This document shows, piece by piece, positions 1 through 13,300 of a stretch of 64,000 nucleotides of DNA. The DNA is from Bombyx mori (lineage: Eukaryota > Arthropoda > Insecta > Lepidoptera > Bombycidae). Position numbers and translations under genes: made by a program. How positions within the stretch are numbered: position 1 is the stretch's first letter; each line of letters starts with the position of its first letter. The notes below the pieces were generated by a model. The model was not told where the DNA came from and did no database searches. It saw only the letters and a list, made by a program, of their open reading frames with translations. Location: assembly GCF_030269925.1 (NCBI RefSeq), contig NC_085124.1, positions 5,952,001 through 6,016,000 on the forward strand, given 5' to 3'.

Positions 1-391
1 AAATAAAACAACATCATTTTGTACAGCGGTAAACACAAAATATCTGTTGATGATTTGAGCAAGACATTTTGTATGAATGTAAAGTAGATTTCTTGAGGGC
101 CACAACAGTTTTGTAGGTTTATCGGTGTTAAGGATCTCTAAATCCCCCGCCAAACAAGTTTTTATTCTCGCCCACCACCGAGCTTCGCTTCATCGAGCGA
201 TCGGGAACACATATACATCTTTAACGATTACATTATCTACTACAATGCACTTCATTATTATTTGTTCTACAGTTTTAATCTATTAATAAACCTGTAAATA
301 CGAAAAAAAAGGCAAATCGTTTCATTGAAGAGAACAACAAGACATCCAGCAAGGAACAATCGGCTTGACAGCATACATTGAATGCTTACAG

Positions 392-1292
392 AAAATTACG
401 AGTTCGTCAAGCTGAATTAATCGACATCCCAGAGATATGTAGAATGTGCCAGAATTTGGATTACAAGGAAACTATAAGGACAATTGAAAAGAGTATTTCC
501 TGTACAAGAAATCATATTTCATATGTTATGATGAGTGGCTTGACTGTTGTAGGAGTGGCTATTTTAGAGTTAGTGACTAGACATAACATTTTGAATTCGA
601 ATTTACATTTGTTTTTTGTTGTTGTTATAACTGAAATCCCGATCGATCTAGTGGTTATCTACACGTTATAGTCCCCGGCAAGTAACTTGGCAAGAGTCGT
701 AAGATGCGCAGAAGTCGTTTTTTAGGTCTCTTTGGCTGTCAAGCGGGACGCGGGGAAAGACGTAGCACCGTTCCGAGCGCACGATTGGTGAGTCAGTCGA
801 CCCTCCCCTCCCGCACCGCATCCACGTTCCGTTCGCTCCTGATTACACATGCGCCTACTAAATTGTAGGAGCCCTTTGTTTATATTGAGTTTTTGTTACG
901 AGTTGTTATTATTGTTTTAAATTTAGTTTTTGTTACGGGTGTTATTCTTTTAAATTTGTTTGCAATGCCAGGACCAAATACCAATGACCATATAGTCGAT
1001 TCAGTCACTGAGCGTTTTATTATTTACGCCAGTGACGACAGCGACTCTTCGTTATGTCAACGATGAGGAGCCAACTCCTTCTACCAGCTCAGGTGCTACC
1101 ATAAATTTAATCTAAGGGGTAGCACTATTAGAAAATGATAGTGACGACGGCGACACATAATTTTTAATTCAAATTCAAATTCAAATTCAAAATTATTTAT
1201 TTCAACTTGGATGTCATCAAAAACACACTTGTTGAATGTCAAAATGTAAAAGAAAATGTTAACTCTACCACCGGTTCCAAAAAAAGCCACAG

Positions 1293-1326
<34 letters not shown>

Positions 1327-4300
1327 ATTGAAAGTTTACTGGTGGCCCGAAGGCCTTTCCAGTTTCACCAGGACAGGTGGGCGAGCAAAGGCTCAGCCAA
1401 GAGGGGTGGGATTTGCTAACAACTGCCCGAGCGCCTCCGAAGGAGACCTAACAACTCAAGAGCAATTGTTTCGCGAATGAATCTACTACCGGATCGGAAT
1501 CGCGACCCGCTGAGAAGATCCGGCGAGAAACTCAGCGGGCTGATGCATGGGTTAGGTTGCACGTCGACCTCTTTGTCGAGTTCGACGAGTACGGTTACCG
1601 GGGTCCCTAAGCCTGCCCCTAGTATTAGAGCTGAAGGCATCTAATGCAAAGGTTATTGGATCTGATGGATCCGTAAGGACGTGTCTAGGGCGTCGACGGT
1701 GACTGGCTCCTGCATGATCAGGATTCGGGGAGTAGTCAGCGGCGGCAACGATAAGGCGATTATCATGACGCATAGCCTTATCGAAGTATCGTTCCGACGC
1801 TGACTTCATGTATTTCCGAATTGATTCGAGGCCCAGGTCGTCGTGTAGGTCAACGTTCCTCACGAACCACGGAGCCCCGACAGCTAACCTGCAAAAGCGG
1901 GATTGTAGGGATTGGAGGGTGTCTATGTGTGTGCGGGCCGCGTGAGCGAACACCACACTCGCGTAAGTCATGACGGGCCTTATGCAAGTTTTGTAAAGTG
2001 TCACCTTGTTCCGAAGGGACATTTTACTCCGCTTACAGATCATGGGGTAGAGTCTACCGAGAATAAACGCGGCACGGTCACGGACTGATTTTATATGCGG
2101 GCGGAATGTCATCGATGCATCCAGGGTAACGCCCAGGTACTTGACCTTCCTGGCCCAGGGTATGGGTTGTCTAAAGAGAGTAATCGGGGGTGTGAGATTC
2201 CTCCTCCTAATCCGGGAGGAAATCCGTGTGGAGCTTCCCCTCTGAAATAGCACCGCAGTACTTTTCGCTGGGTTGATATCTATGCGCCATTTTCGGAACC
2301 ACTGTCCTAGGGCTAGGGCTGCGCTCTGAAGCTTCTTCGCGATTAGGGACTTATTTCTACTAGAATAGTAAACAGTCGTGTCGTCGGCGAATAAAGCTAA
2401 ATGGGTCGGCGGCGACCGGGGAATATCGTTGACGAATAAGCTAAATAGGAGGGGTGAGAGGACAGAGCCTTGCGGGACTCCAGCTGTGAGAGGTCGTGGG
2501 GAGGAGCGGGTTCCCTCGACTCGATATCGAAAAGAGCGGTTCGACAAGAAGTCCCGTATGATGAGCACGAGACTATCCGGCACGCCCATGTTGAATAGTT
2601 TGAAAATCAAACCATTGTGCCAGACTTTGTCGAACGCTTTTGCGACGTCGAAGAAGAGAGCTCCCGTGTATAACGGTTTTGGTCGATTAAGCCCCACAAG
2701 AATGTGCTCCGTGAGGCGGTGCACCTGTTGAACGCATGAGTGATTTGTACGGAATCCGAATTGTTCATCGATAAGAATGCCCTTGGATGAGACGAAGTCT
2801 CTGAGGCGTTTGTAGAGCAGACGCTCATACAGTTTGCCTAGAGACATGAGGAGGCTAATCGGGCGGTAGCTCGTCGGATGATTTTTTGGTTTACCGGGTT
2901 TATGTATGCCGATAACGTCCGCTTCTTTCCACACCGCGGGAAAGATACAGTTCGCCATAGCGGCATTGAAAATAGATGCCAACATCACGATGAGTTGGAC
3001 GGGTAGAAGTTTAATAACGCGGTTGGATATACCGTCGGAACCGGGAGCCTTGCGAGGACGTAGGTCTTTGATCAAGTCTTTAACTTCCATCGGGGTGACG
3101 GGTGGTAACGCATCAGAGGGTGGCAAGGAGGCTCTGCGTTCTACCTCACTGTCTACTAATTCTACATGAACAGGGTCCACGGATTGAGTGCTGGGCGTGC
3201 ACTGGGTTTGCAATGTATCGGCCAGCAGCTCTGCTTTTTCGTCATCATCGAACGCCGCGAGTCGGCCTGAGGGGCCTACGAGGGGGGGCATAGTTACTAC
3301 CGTATCCGATTTGAGAGTACGAGCTAAGCGGTAGTAAGACCTTTGAGAGGGCGCGAGTCCTTCTAAGAAATCAGACCATCTGGCATCTCGGACTTCGGTG
3401 ATGCGAGACTTTACGTCGCGTTGTAGGGCACGCATCCGAATACGATTTTCCGCGGTAGGATACCTATCGTACGCACGGATCGAGGCGTTCTTAGCTCTAA
3501 GGAGTTCCCTAATATCGTCGGGCAATTTGAAGCGGTGAAGGAAGTCCTCCGCTACAACTTGCTTCGATGACCTATCTAATGTCGAGGTGATGTGTGACGT
3601 TACGATGTCTATGGCTTCAGCGGTATCCTGAGGAGACGGGATAGAGTCCGGACTAAACGGAAGCGATGGTGGATCAGATTCAGCCAGGCTGATGCCCAGC
3701 GTGTGCCAATCCACCACAGTCCTCGTGACGGGAACGGAATCGGGAGCGCGACCGAGCTTCATAACGACGGGACGGTGGTCTGAATCTAACTCTGAAACTA
3801 CTTCGATCGAGTGTAAGCGCAGAGTTACGTTTTTTAATAACGCTATGTCGAGTATATCCGGGCGATGCGCGATATTTAGCGGGTAGTGAGTCGGGGTTAG
3901 CGGAGCGACGATATCGAAGGCGAGATCATCGACTAACGCGTCAAGCCGCCTGCCATTCGGGGTTGTGGTGTGTGAGTTCCACCTGATGTGTTTACAATTT
4001 AGGTCGCCCGCCAGAATGACAGAGCTCCCCATACCGAGCAGCGCCTCGATATCACTGCTTAGAACGATCTTATCCGGTGGAAGATAAACGGACGCGATAA
4101 CGATCGGCGCGTGTCCCGTCAGTGAGATTCGGCACACTGATGCTTCGATATTAGCGAGCGCGGGAGGATCGAGCGGGACGCAATGCAGGGCTCTTCTATA
4201 GTAAATGACGGTACCACCACCACGGGCAGAGAGCCTGTCGTTCCTGACCATGTTATAGTTCGCGATTTTAGGGTCACGGCGCGCGGGCTTAAGTAGGGTC

Positions 4301-7300
4301 TCCTGCACTAAAAAGATATCAATTTGGTGGTCACGCAAAAAGTCAGAAACCTGATCACGTTGATTTGCGAGACCGTAAGCGTTAAGAAATCCTATCGTTA
4401 CGGATAGGGGCTTTATTCTACTTATATACGCCATTGATTACCGGCGGAGTGAGGGGAGGACGTACGTATTTAATGACGCGTATACGTCGGCGTATTCCTG
4501 CACAACGGCGATAAAGTGTTGTGCAGTGGAGGCAGCGCGAATGGCGTCGCCCAAAGCGTTAACGCGCTCAAAGTTGATCGACTGAAAGAAGTCGATCGCT
4601 AAAGCGAGATTGTCGGACGCGGTCGGAGGGCAAGTCGCGGGAGAGGGACGAGTCGCGGGGGCGGGACGAATCGCGGAGGAGGGAGTTGTAGCCGTGTTCG
4701 TGTACGGCAGCGGTTTTGCCCAGGCCGAGACACTGGGCACCGCCGCCGGAACGAACGCTGGCTTAGCCTGCGACGCAGAGGGTGCCGAGGCTTTGATGTC
4801 TGGGCCGGAAGCTCGGAGGCGGTTTTGGCGGGCGACGCGGCGATTTATTTTCGGGGCTCGGGGGCAACCACGGTAATTCGCGGGGTGACCCTGTGTTCGA
4901 CACAGGACGCAGCTAGGCGGTTCCGTCGCGGTTTTTTGGTCGCGAGCGCAGAGGGCCGTGGCGTGATCGCCCAAACACTTAACACATCGGGGGCGCGCGT
5001 GACAGTTACGGGAAGAGTGCCCGTACAATTGACAGTTATGGCACTGGCTAGGAGTGCCTTTTTTATGGGGGGCTTCGACAGCGATACCAGAGAGCCTACA
5101 GACGGTCTGTGTGTTAAAGATTTTCTTACCCTCGGGGGTAGGCTGGAGAGCGACTAGAACCATATTATATGGCTCCCTACCGCGGCCGGTGTGCATACGG
5201 TGCACAGAATTCACTGGTAGGCCTTGTTCTAACAGGTCGGCTTTTACGAGCTCTACATCTAACTCTTTAGGGATTCCGCGTATTACAACTCGGAGTTCGC
5301 GCTCCTCCTGGAGCGTATACGTATGGAAACTTATACGCTCCTTACGGAGGTAAGAAGAGAGGGCCCTATGGTCGTCGGGTGTTTGAACCTTAATTTGAAT
5401 GCCGTTCGCGAGGTTACGGGCATTCGTGAAATTTATATTTTTGGCCTTAAGGGCCAGGCAAACTCGATCCCAAGCTGCCTTCTCCTGAAGGATAACCGGG
5501 GGAGGGGTCTGGGTTTTATTTTGTGCCACCGGACGCGGCGACGGAGTGGCACGGGCTGGGGGCGCAACGGGAGTCTGAGGGCGGGGGCGCGACGCGTTCA
5601 CGGCTTTGCTAATTTTAGCGGCCGCGGGAGCTCGAGACTCCGCGGCACGCTTCTTACCCTTCTGTACCAGGGTGAATCCATCCGTCGATGAGGCGGGGGC
5701 GAGGTCGACCTCCATGTCCGAGTCAGAGTCGGAGCACGAGGAGGCGGGTGCAGGCGACCTACGAGCAAGTGTAGGTGTTTTAGAGGGCGCGACGGAGGCC
5801 GCGGATGATCGCTCAGCTGAAACGATGGTCACGGCGGACGACGCAGCAGCTTTTCTCGCCAGTATAGGCGACACGGGAGCGGCAGGCACGACAGAGGCTG
5901 CGGTGCTCAATGCAGAAGCTCTGCACGCAGGTACAGGCGACGCAGGAGCAGCGAGCGCGGCGGAGTCCTCGAGAGGGCTCGCAGTGTGATTGGCCTTGAA
6001 GGCCAGAAACTCTGAGGCGAGCTGTGGGTGGCGAAGTCGGAGGAATTCCGCGAATACAGCGTCCATGATCGCTGAGTACCCAGGTGGGGCGGCCCCGGGT
6101 CTTGAAAACACTCGCCTTGCGGCGAGGCCCCAACTTCTCGGACCTGAGCGGTTCTATTGAACACAGGTGGCAATGCGGCGCGATTACTACAGGACAAAGA
6201 AAAAGCACAACAAAACAGAAATTACGAAAAGAAACAAAACAAATAAATACTTGCAGGAAACCACTTTGTCGGCAGATGTACCACGAACACAGAAACAACA
6301 AAAGGAAACAAAACAAACAAAAACTTCCAGAAAGAGCACTTAGTCGGCAGATGTACCACAAACACAGGCCGCGCGAACAATGACCGGGCTAACAAAAGCC
6401 GGGCGAACAAAGACCGAGCGATCGAGTGGACGATGAGCACGTCCGCACGTAACGGGTGCCTCTATCGGAATGAGCCACAGTCCTGAGAAGAACCGGCGAA
6501 ACAAACTCAGCGGGCTTTTTTTTTTTTTTTGTATTTTCTCAACTATTTTCTTTTTTTTTTTTAAACAAGAAAACATATTTACAGTATACAAAAAAAAACA
6601 AGTCAAAAAAATACAATTCAAATAAATAATAATAATAATGAAAAATGAAAAGGCCAGGAGCGAACGCCTCATTCCCACGTAGTGCCATCTAGTAAAAAAT
6701 CCTTAACTTTATAATATGCCTTGTTGCACAAACGTTCCTTGACAGTTTTCTTAAATCTATGAACAGGTAGTAGTTGAACGTTTTGTGGGATCTTGTTGAA
6801 AAGTTGTACACCCAGCCCCCTGAAAGAGTTGCTTATTTTCTTAATTCGAGCCGCCGGCAACGCAAGCCTATGTTTGTTCCTAGTGTTCACATTATGCAAA
6901 TCGCAGACTCTGGGGAATTCTACAATGTTTTTACGCACGTACAATAAATTTTCAAAAATGTATTGGGACGCTAAAGTTAGAATTTTGATTTCCTTAAACT
7001 TGTCCCTCAAGGATTCCCTCGGGTGCATATTATAAATAGCACGAATAGCCCTCTTCTGCAGGATGAAAATCGTTTCGACATCGGCAGCATTGCCCCATAG
7101 CAAAATGCCATAGGACATAACACTATGAAAATAACTGAAATAAACTAGACGTGCCGTATTTTCATCAGTATACGTTCGTATTTTTTTTACCGCAAACGCT
7201 GCAGAACTAAGTCTATTCGCTAACTTGCATATGTGAGGACCCCACTGCAGCCTGGAATCAACTGTTATACCAAGAAAAACTGTCGAATCAACAAGCTCCA

Positions 7301-10300
7301 GTGTCTCTCCACTTACAATGATATTAGTGTCTACTTGTCTAACATTAGGTGTGGTAAATTTTATACATTTTGTTTTTTTGTTATTTAATAACAGATTATT
7401 AACACTAAACCAATGTACCACACGCGAGATAGCATCATTCACATCGTCATAATCTTCCAATTGTCGTTTAATTTTAAACAATAAGGATGTATCATCAGCG
7501 AATAATACGACCTCGTGACGGGTTTCAATAAACTTTGGTAAATCATTGATATACACAAGAAATAAGAAGGGACCCAATATGGAACCCTGAGGAACACCCA
7601 TATTAAGTAAGACACCGGAAGATCTCTTTCCTTTAACGTCTACCTTTTGGATTCTTCCGGTCCTTGATATTAAGTATATTTTTTTAAATAAACTTCTTAA
7701 CTTTTAATTGTATTTTATTTTTAACACCTAATACACTTCACGAATTCCTCTCTTTTCTTTAAATTTCTTCTAAACACAAAGGCTTAAAAACAAATTACGG
7801 CAAATAAAAAATTAAATAAAAATAAAATTATATGCGGGCAATAAAAGTGATCATTTTTTTGTTGCAATGTGCACCATGCGCGTCATTACCCCCACTACAC
7901 CAAAACCTTGCCAACTTACATGCCGCTTACTATACAAAATGAATTGTGCTACCATAGCTTATCCTTGCAATATCAGATATATTATCCGTGATACATACGA
8001 CAGTATGTTTTTCGGTTCGTGATTTTACTTAGAAAACGATTAAGAAACCGACTTTTAGTTTTTAAACCAGAAAGACGATTAAGCAATCCAATTTTTATCG
8101 TTGGAGAATACAGCATGAATTAAGCCGCGAGGTGTTTCTAACCATATTATAATTTTTAGGCCGCCAGAAAACATAGACTATTTTAGAGGCAAATTCAACA
8201 TTAGCTCGTATCATACGCATAAATATCACTGCAAGGAGAAAGGACTACAATGCGGTTTTACTACATTGAAAATGGTTTTATCTTATTCAGTTTTCGAACC
8301 ACATTTCCGATTTTTCGCAAGAGATATCATGCGATTGTCTGGAGCCAGTGCCTTGATTTGGTTGACGGGTTACAGAAATAAATGGGTAAGTCAACTGGCA
8401 TTAATTTTAGTGCTAATTTTCCGAATAAATCCAATTATAATAAAGCTTATGTAGTGTTATTCAAAGAAACTGATAATTTTGAGTATTCGACTTAAAATCT
8501 CATAGGAAATTTGAAAAAAAAATTGATTTCGGAACAATACTTTTAAATTTTATTTGCATAAGCTGAAAGATAATATTGGAAAATTTCAATAGATTTATAT
8601 ACACAACCAAATTAAATGTAATATTATAAGTAAGTATTAAATTATAATTTAGAATATTGTATTATAATTTTGCAGGTGATGAAGAAAGCCAATTCATTAG
8701 CGTCAGTGATGATTCCATTGATGCCTTTAGAGTCAGCCGTAGACTACGTTATACCAGATTTCAAAAGTGATTTAACGAATAAAACGTAACTGGCCATATT
8801 TGCGTTAACTAAAAAAAGTATTGTAGAGATGGGTCCCTTTAGTATCGATAGAAAATGATTTATTTTTATTTTAAGTTGTGTAAACTGCACAATGCGGTAC
8901 ATCCTATAGAATACCTTGATCTATTTTCACCTTATCACCTTATTACTAGATCACCTTAGTGTTTTAGGGTGTTAGGATATTGCGCTAGTATATCGGCTAC
9001 TACGTTACGTTTTACCTACTCATTATTTTTTCAAGTAACTGTAAATATTTTGCGGACGTATTGAATATTTTACCATAAAACGATAATAGTAATTTAAGAG
9101 AAATAACTCTAAACTATTATTGACAAAAACGAGTGATTTAAAATAGCCTCATTTAAATTATAGATCAAAGAGGATTTTTTTTTTAAAAAAATTTTTTTTT
9201 AAAGTTATATTTAAACGCACATAAATGTAATTTAAAAAAAAACGCAATTTATTTATTACGCTAAATGGATAAAACAATTATTTTCACTGGCACCAGTGTC
9301 TATTCAATCTTAGTCACCATTCAAATAAAAATTAAAAATTGTATGAAGGTTGCTTGTTTAGATAATGTTTCTATTGAGAGCTAGTGGTACATACGTGTTT
9401 CTGTGAACCTTTGTATATTGATACCAATACATTACGACAAACGGAGTTTCTTTTTTAGAAAAAAGAAAACAAAGAAGCTGTTTTAATTTGTATTTTCAGA
9501 TTCTCGTTTAGCGCTTGGTTTTTGCCGAAAAAACTGACCAGTGTACCAATGTTGTACGTAACAACACGTATAGTAGTCGTGGGTGCTTCAAAAACTGCAA
9601 TGTCCTTTCTGAATTCTTTATTATTTAGGTAAAGTAAAGTATTTTATACTGTATATAAAATATACAAAACGATGTAAATATATAAATTTTAAGTAAAGAT
9701 AAATTGAGGCTAAAAAACTTTAAATAGTGCGCAAAAGAGAAAGTAAGGAAATCTGTTAATGATGATTTCATTATATCTTCTTGTAATTTTTTACTATTGT
9801 ACTAGACGGGGCAACGATCTCACGCCTCACCTAGTATTAAAAGGATATCGGAGTCCATAGACATCAAAACGTGCTACCGTCCAACTTAATAAATGAGGTC
9901 AACGTTTTAATATTATAGAATCTTTTTTTTTATTGCTTAGATGAATGGACGAGCTCACAGCCCACCTGGTGTTAAGTGGTTACTGGAACCCATAGATATT
10001 TATGACTTAAATGCGCCACCCGCCTTGAGATATAAGTTGTAAGGTCTCAAGTATAGTTACAACGGCTGCCCCACCCTTCATACCGAAACGCATTACTGCT
10101 TCACGGCAGAAAAAGGCAGGGTGGTGGTACCTATACCACAAATCCACCACAATTTCGTCTTTAACACCATATACTTTTCAGGACTTTAGGTTAATTTAGA
10201 ATTACCCATTCGATTCAGAAAACATCAACCCCCCGAAACATCTTAGAGGCGAAATACAAATTAAAATCTGAGTTGGAATGTTAGTAGTGTAAGCCAACCC

Positions 10301-13300
10301 GGTCACCGTCCTCGTCGAACCCGTCGCTCGCGAGCGAACTAACCCATAGACACAGCCCACTGAGTTTCTCGCCGGATCTTCTCAGTGGGTCGCGTTTCCG
10401 ATCCGGTGGTAGATTCTGCGAAGCACTGTTCTTGCTAGGGTCAGTGCTAGCAACTCTCCGGTTGAGCCCCGTGAGCTCACCTACAAACGTTAGGGCGAAG
10501 CTGAAATAGCCTCTCAAGGCTATCAGCATAGGTAAGAAAAAAAAAAGAAAAAAAAAAAAAGTAAGCCAAATGAAAGCACAAACGCATTATGCTAATTTCA
10601 TGTAGCAGAATAAGGCTGATTGATTACACACAAAATAATTATGTTGCCCACGCAAAAAACTGGTCTATCCCTATACCCCTTGAAAAATCTTACTAAGAAT
10701 AATTGTTTTCAGTGATTCCTCGTCATATCTCTTATTCACTAACGTCACTTTGGTCTCACCAAACGGTCTGCCATACACGAAACAATCGAAGCCAATAGCC
10801 GAAATGATGTTCCCGACACAAAACAATACGACAGATAAACATTTGAAAAGCATACCTTATACTTATTATGTCAATGTGGTTCATGGAACTTTGGTGGATA
10901 TTGAAAAGTACATTTAATATACTTTATTCGTGATAGCCTCGTAGTTTGGATCGTTTCAAAAAGTACGAACATAAATGCCGTAATAATCACGCACGAATAT
11001 AGTTCATAGACAGGAAAAAACACGGAAGATACCTTTTATCATGAACCGGACAACACCAGGTGTATCTGCTAAAAAATGCAACGATATATTTGTTAGTTCG
11101 TAATTTTACGTACCAACGGATCTTTTTTTTATGGTTTAGATGGGTGGACGAGCTCACAGCCCACCTGGTGTTAAGTGGTTACTGGAGCCCATAGACATCT
11201 ACGACTTAAATGCGCCACCCGCCTTGAGATATAAGTTGTAAGGTCTCAAGTATAGTTACAATGGCTGCCCCACCCTTCGAACACCAGTGCATCGCTCAAT
11301 ACGAACGTGTGTTTTTCTCTTCTGTATTTTCTCTTAATTACAAATTAAACACAGGCAAGTTCGCGGGGCACGTCTAGCGGTACATGATTCCCAAACATTC
11401 ACTTTGGACTATATGTTTATATTGTTGAGCGAAAACTGTATTTCAACAAAGTTTAATGCTTACAAAATTATAAACAACTAGCAACCCGCCCTCGCTTCGC
11501 TTCGGAAACATTAAAACACACATGAAACAAAAAAAAAAAAAAATTAAAAAAAAATTAAAAAAAGTAGCCTATGTTCATCAGGGACAATGTCGGCTTCTAA
11601 TGGAAAAAGAATTTTTCAAATCGGTCCAGTAGTTTCGGAGCCTATTCGAAACAAACAAACAAACAAACAAATCTTTCCTCTTTATAATATTAAGTATAGA
11701 TCACGAAATGGTAAAATATCCACGATTTTCTTTTATAACTCTTAACTGTTTCTAGGAATACAAAATACATTGTATTGTCAAATGGTGATAGAATTCATTA
11801 CGATTATCTATTTCTGATGTTCGGAAAACAATTTCAACACCCAAATTACTTGGAGCCTTTATTAGAAAAAGAACGTAATATTGCGTAAGTTAAACTTCAA
11901 ATGCGTTTATTAGAGATATTTTTTTCTTCCCTTATTTAAAATGAGGATTGTTCTCTTTTGTAGCTATTGTAGGTCGAACTTTACTTTACGAACATGGTTT
12001 TGCACAAGTTTGTTAACATATAAATTTTTAATGAAATATTGAGTAGTACGTTATATCATAATATAGTTATAGATACAAAATATTTTAGTGATACAGTCAA
12101 GTGAAATATTGGCAGCCGCATTTCAAAGACTGTATCAGTATTTATTTCACTTACAATCAGATATATCGCAGGGTCACCTATCATCGATGATAATAAATAC
12201 ATATTTTTATTGCTTATACCGGTGGACGAGCTCACGGCCCACCTGGTATTAAGTGGCTACCGGAGCCCACAGACTTCTTTTTCTTATTCGTACACTCTTG
12301 ACAGAGTGGTCGTGGTCATGCATCAGTCGGATCCTGCGATACCGATGCTCTCGCGATGCGACGCCATGTGGCACGATGTTTCGCAGAGTGAGAGCAAACA
12401 TTTATGTTGGAGTGAGTAACAGATTTTATGAGGTCGGTCCATCGTGTTGGAGATCGTCCGCGAGATCTTTTGCCCTCGACTTTCCCTTGCACCACCAACC
12501 GCTCAATGGAGTCCTCATTACGAGTGATGTGCCCGAAGAATTTGAGGATTCGTAATTGGACTGTTGACGATAGTCTCTCCTTGATGTTGAGCTCTTTCAG
12601 GATCGAAATGTTGGTACGGTGCGCGGTCCACGGAATTCTGAGGAGACGTCTCCAACACCACATTTCTAGTGCGTCGATCTTACGACGGTCTTGCATCCTC
12701 AGCGTCCACGTCTCAGCCCCATACAGAAAGATTGGAAAGACCAGGCATCTCATTAACCGAACTTTTGTATTTTTGGTTATTCTGCGGTCTCTCCAAATCT
12801 TTGTTAGCCTCTCAACTGAGGATCTTGTCACGGCGCAACGTCTTCGGATCTCATCCTCGCAGCCTCCAGCGTTGGTGATAGTGGAGCCTAGATATACATA
12901 GCTATTAACTACCTCGCATCCCGCTATATGTTGGACTTCCGGTTGGTTGATGTTAGCACGATCTACGATCATCATTTTGGTCTTATCACGATTGATCGCA
13001 AGTCCAAAATCCAGCGCTGTAGTCTCCAGCCGGCGAAGAAGCACCTCGATTTCGTCTCTGGTTGACGCCAAGAGGGTAGTATCATCGGCGTATCTCAAAT
13101 TTGATATTTTCCGACCACCAACGGATATTCCTTTATCCCAATCTTCAAGAACTATCCGCATTATATACTCTGTGTATATATTAAATAAAAAGAGGAGGAG
13201 CCCACAGACATCTACAAAGTAAATGTCGCCACCCACCTCAAGACATGAGTTCTAAGCTCTCAGTTTTAACAATAGGTTTAATGGCTGCCCTTTCAAACTG

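Larger units (their letters stand above)
1295..6472 (-). mobile_element. Jockey-clade LINE, copy A, full length
   Basis: A 5.2-kb non-LTR retrotransposon in the minus direction. Its poly(A) tail appears as poly(T) at 1295-1323 and its 5' end (ATTCCGATAGAGG) lies at about 6472. A 10-bp duplication AGCCACAGTC flanks it at 1285-1294 and 6473-6482. It has a 5' UTR of about 400 bp, ORF1, ORF2 and a 3' UTR with a two-stem module (1488-1539). Both frames are open and differ from copy D by only a few residues, so insertion is recent. It sits in a CFAP61 intron, antisense to the gene, inside the tail of an older LINE. Confidence 0.93.

Noticed and set aside
4610..5989. Long frames opposite ORF1 (also at 21040-22368 and 50771-52150)
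   Set aside because: Antisense shadows of the GC-rich ORF1; repeated in each copy only because the copies are almost identical.
10671..10853. 60-codon minus-strand frame
   Set aside because: Antisense to a CFAP61 exon (10713-10907) that fits the gene in phase.
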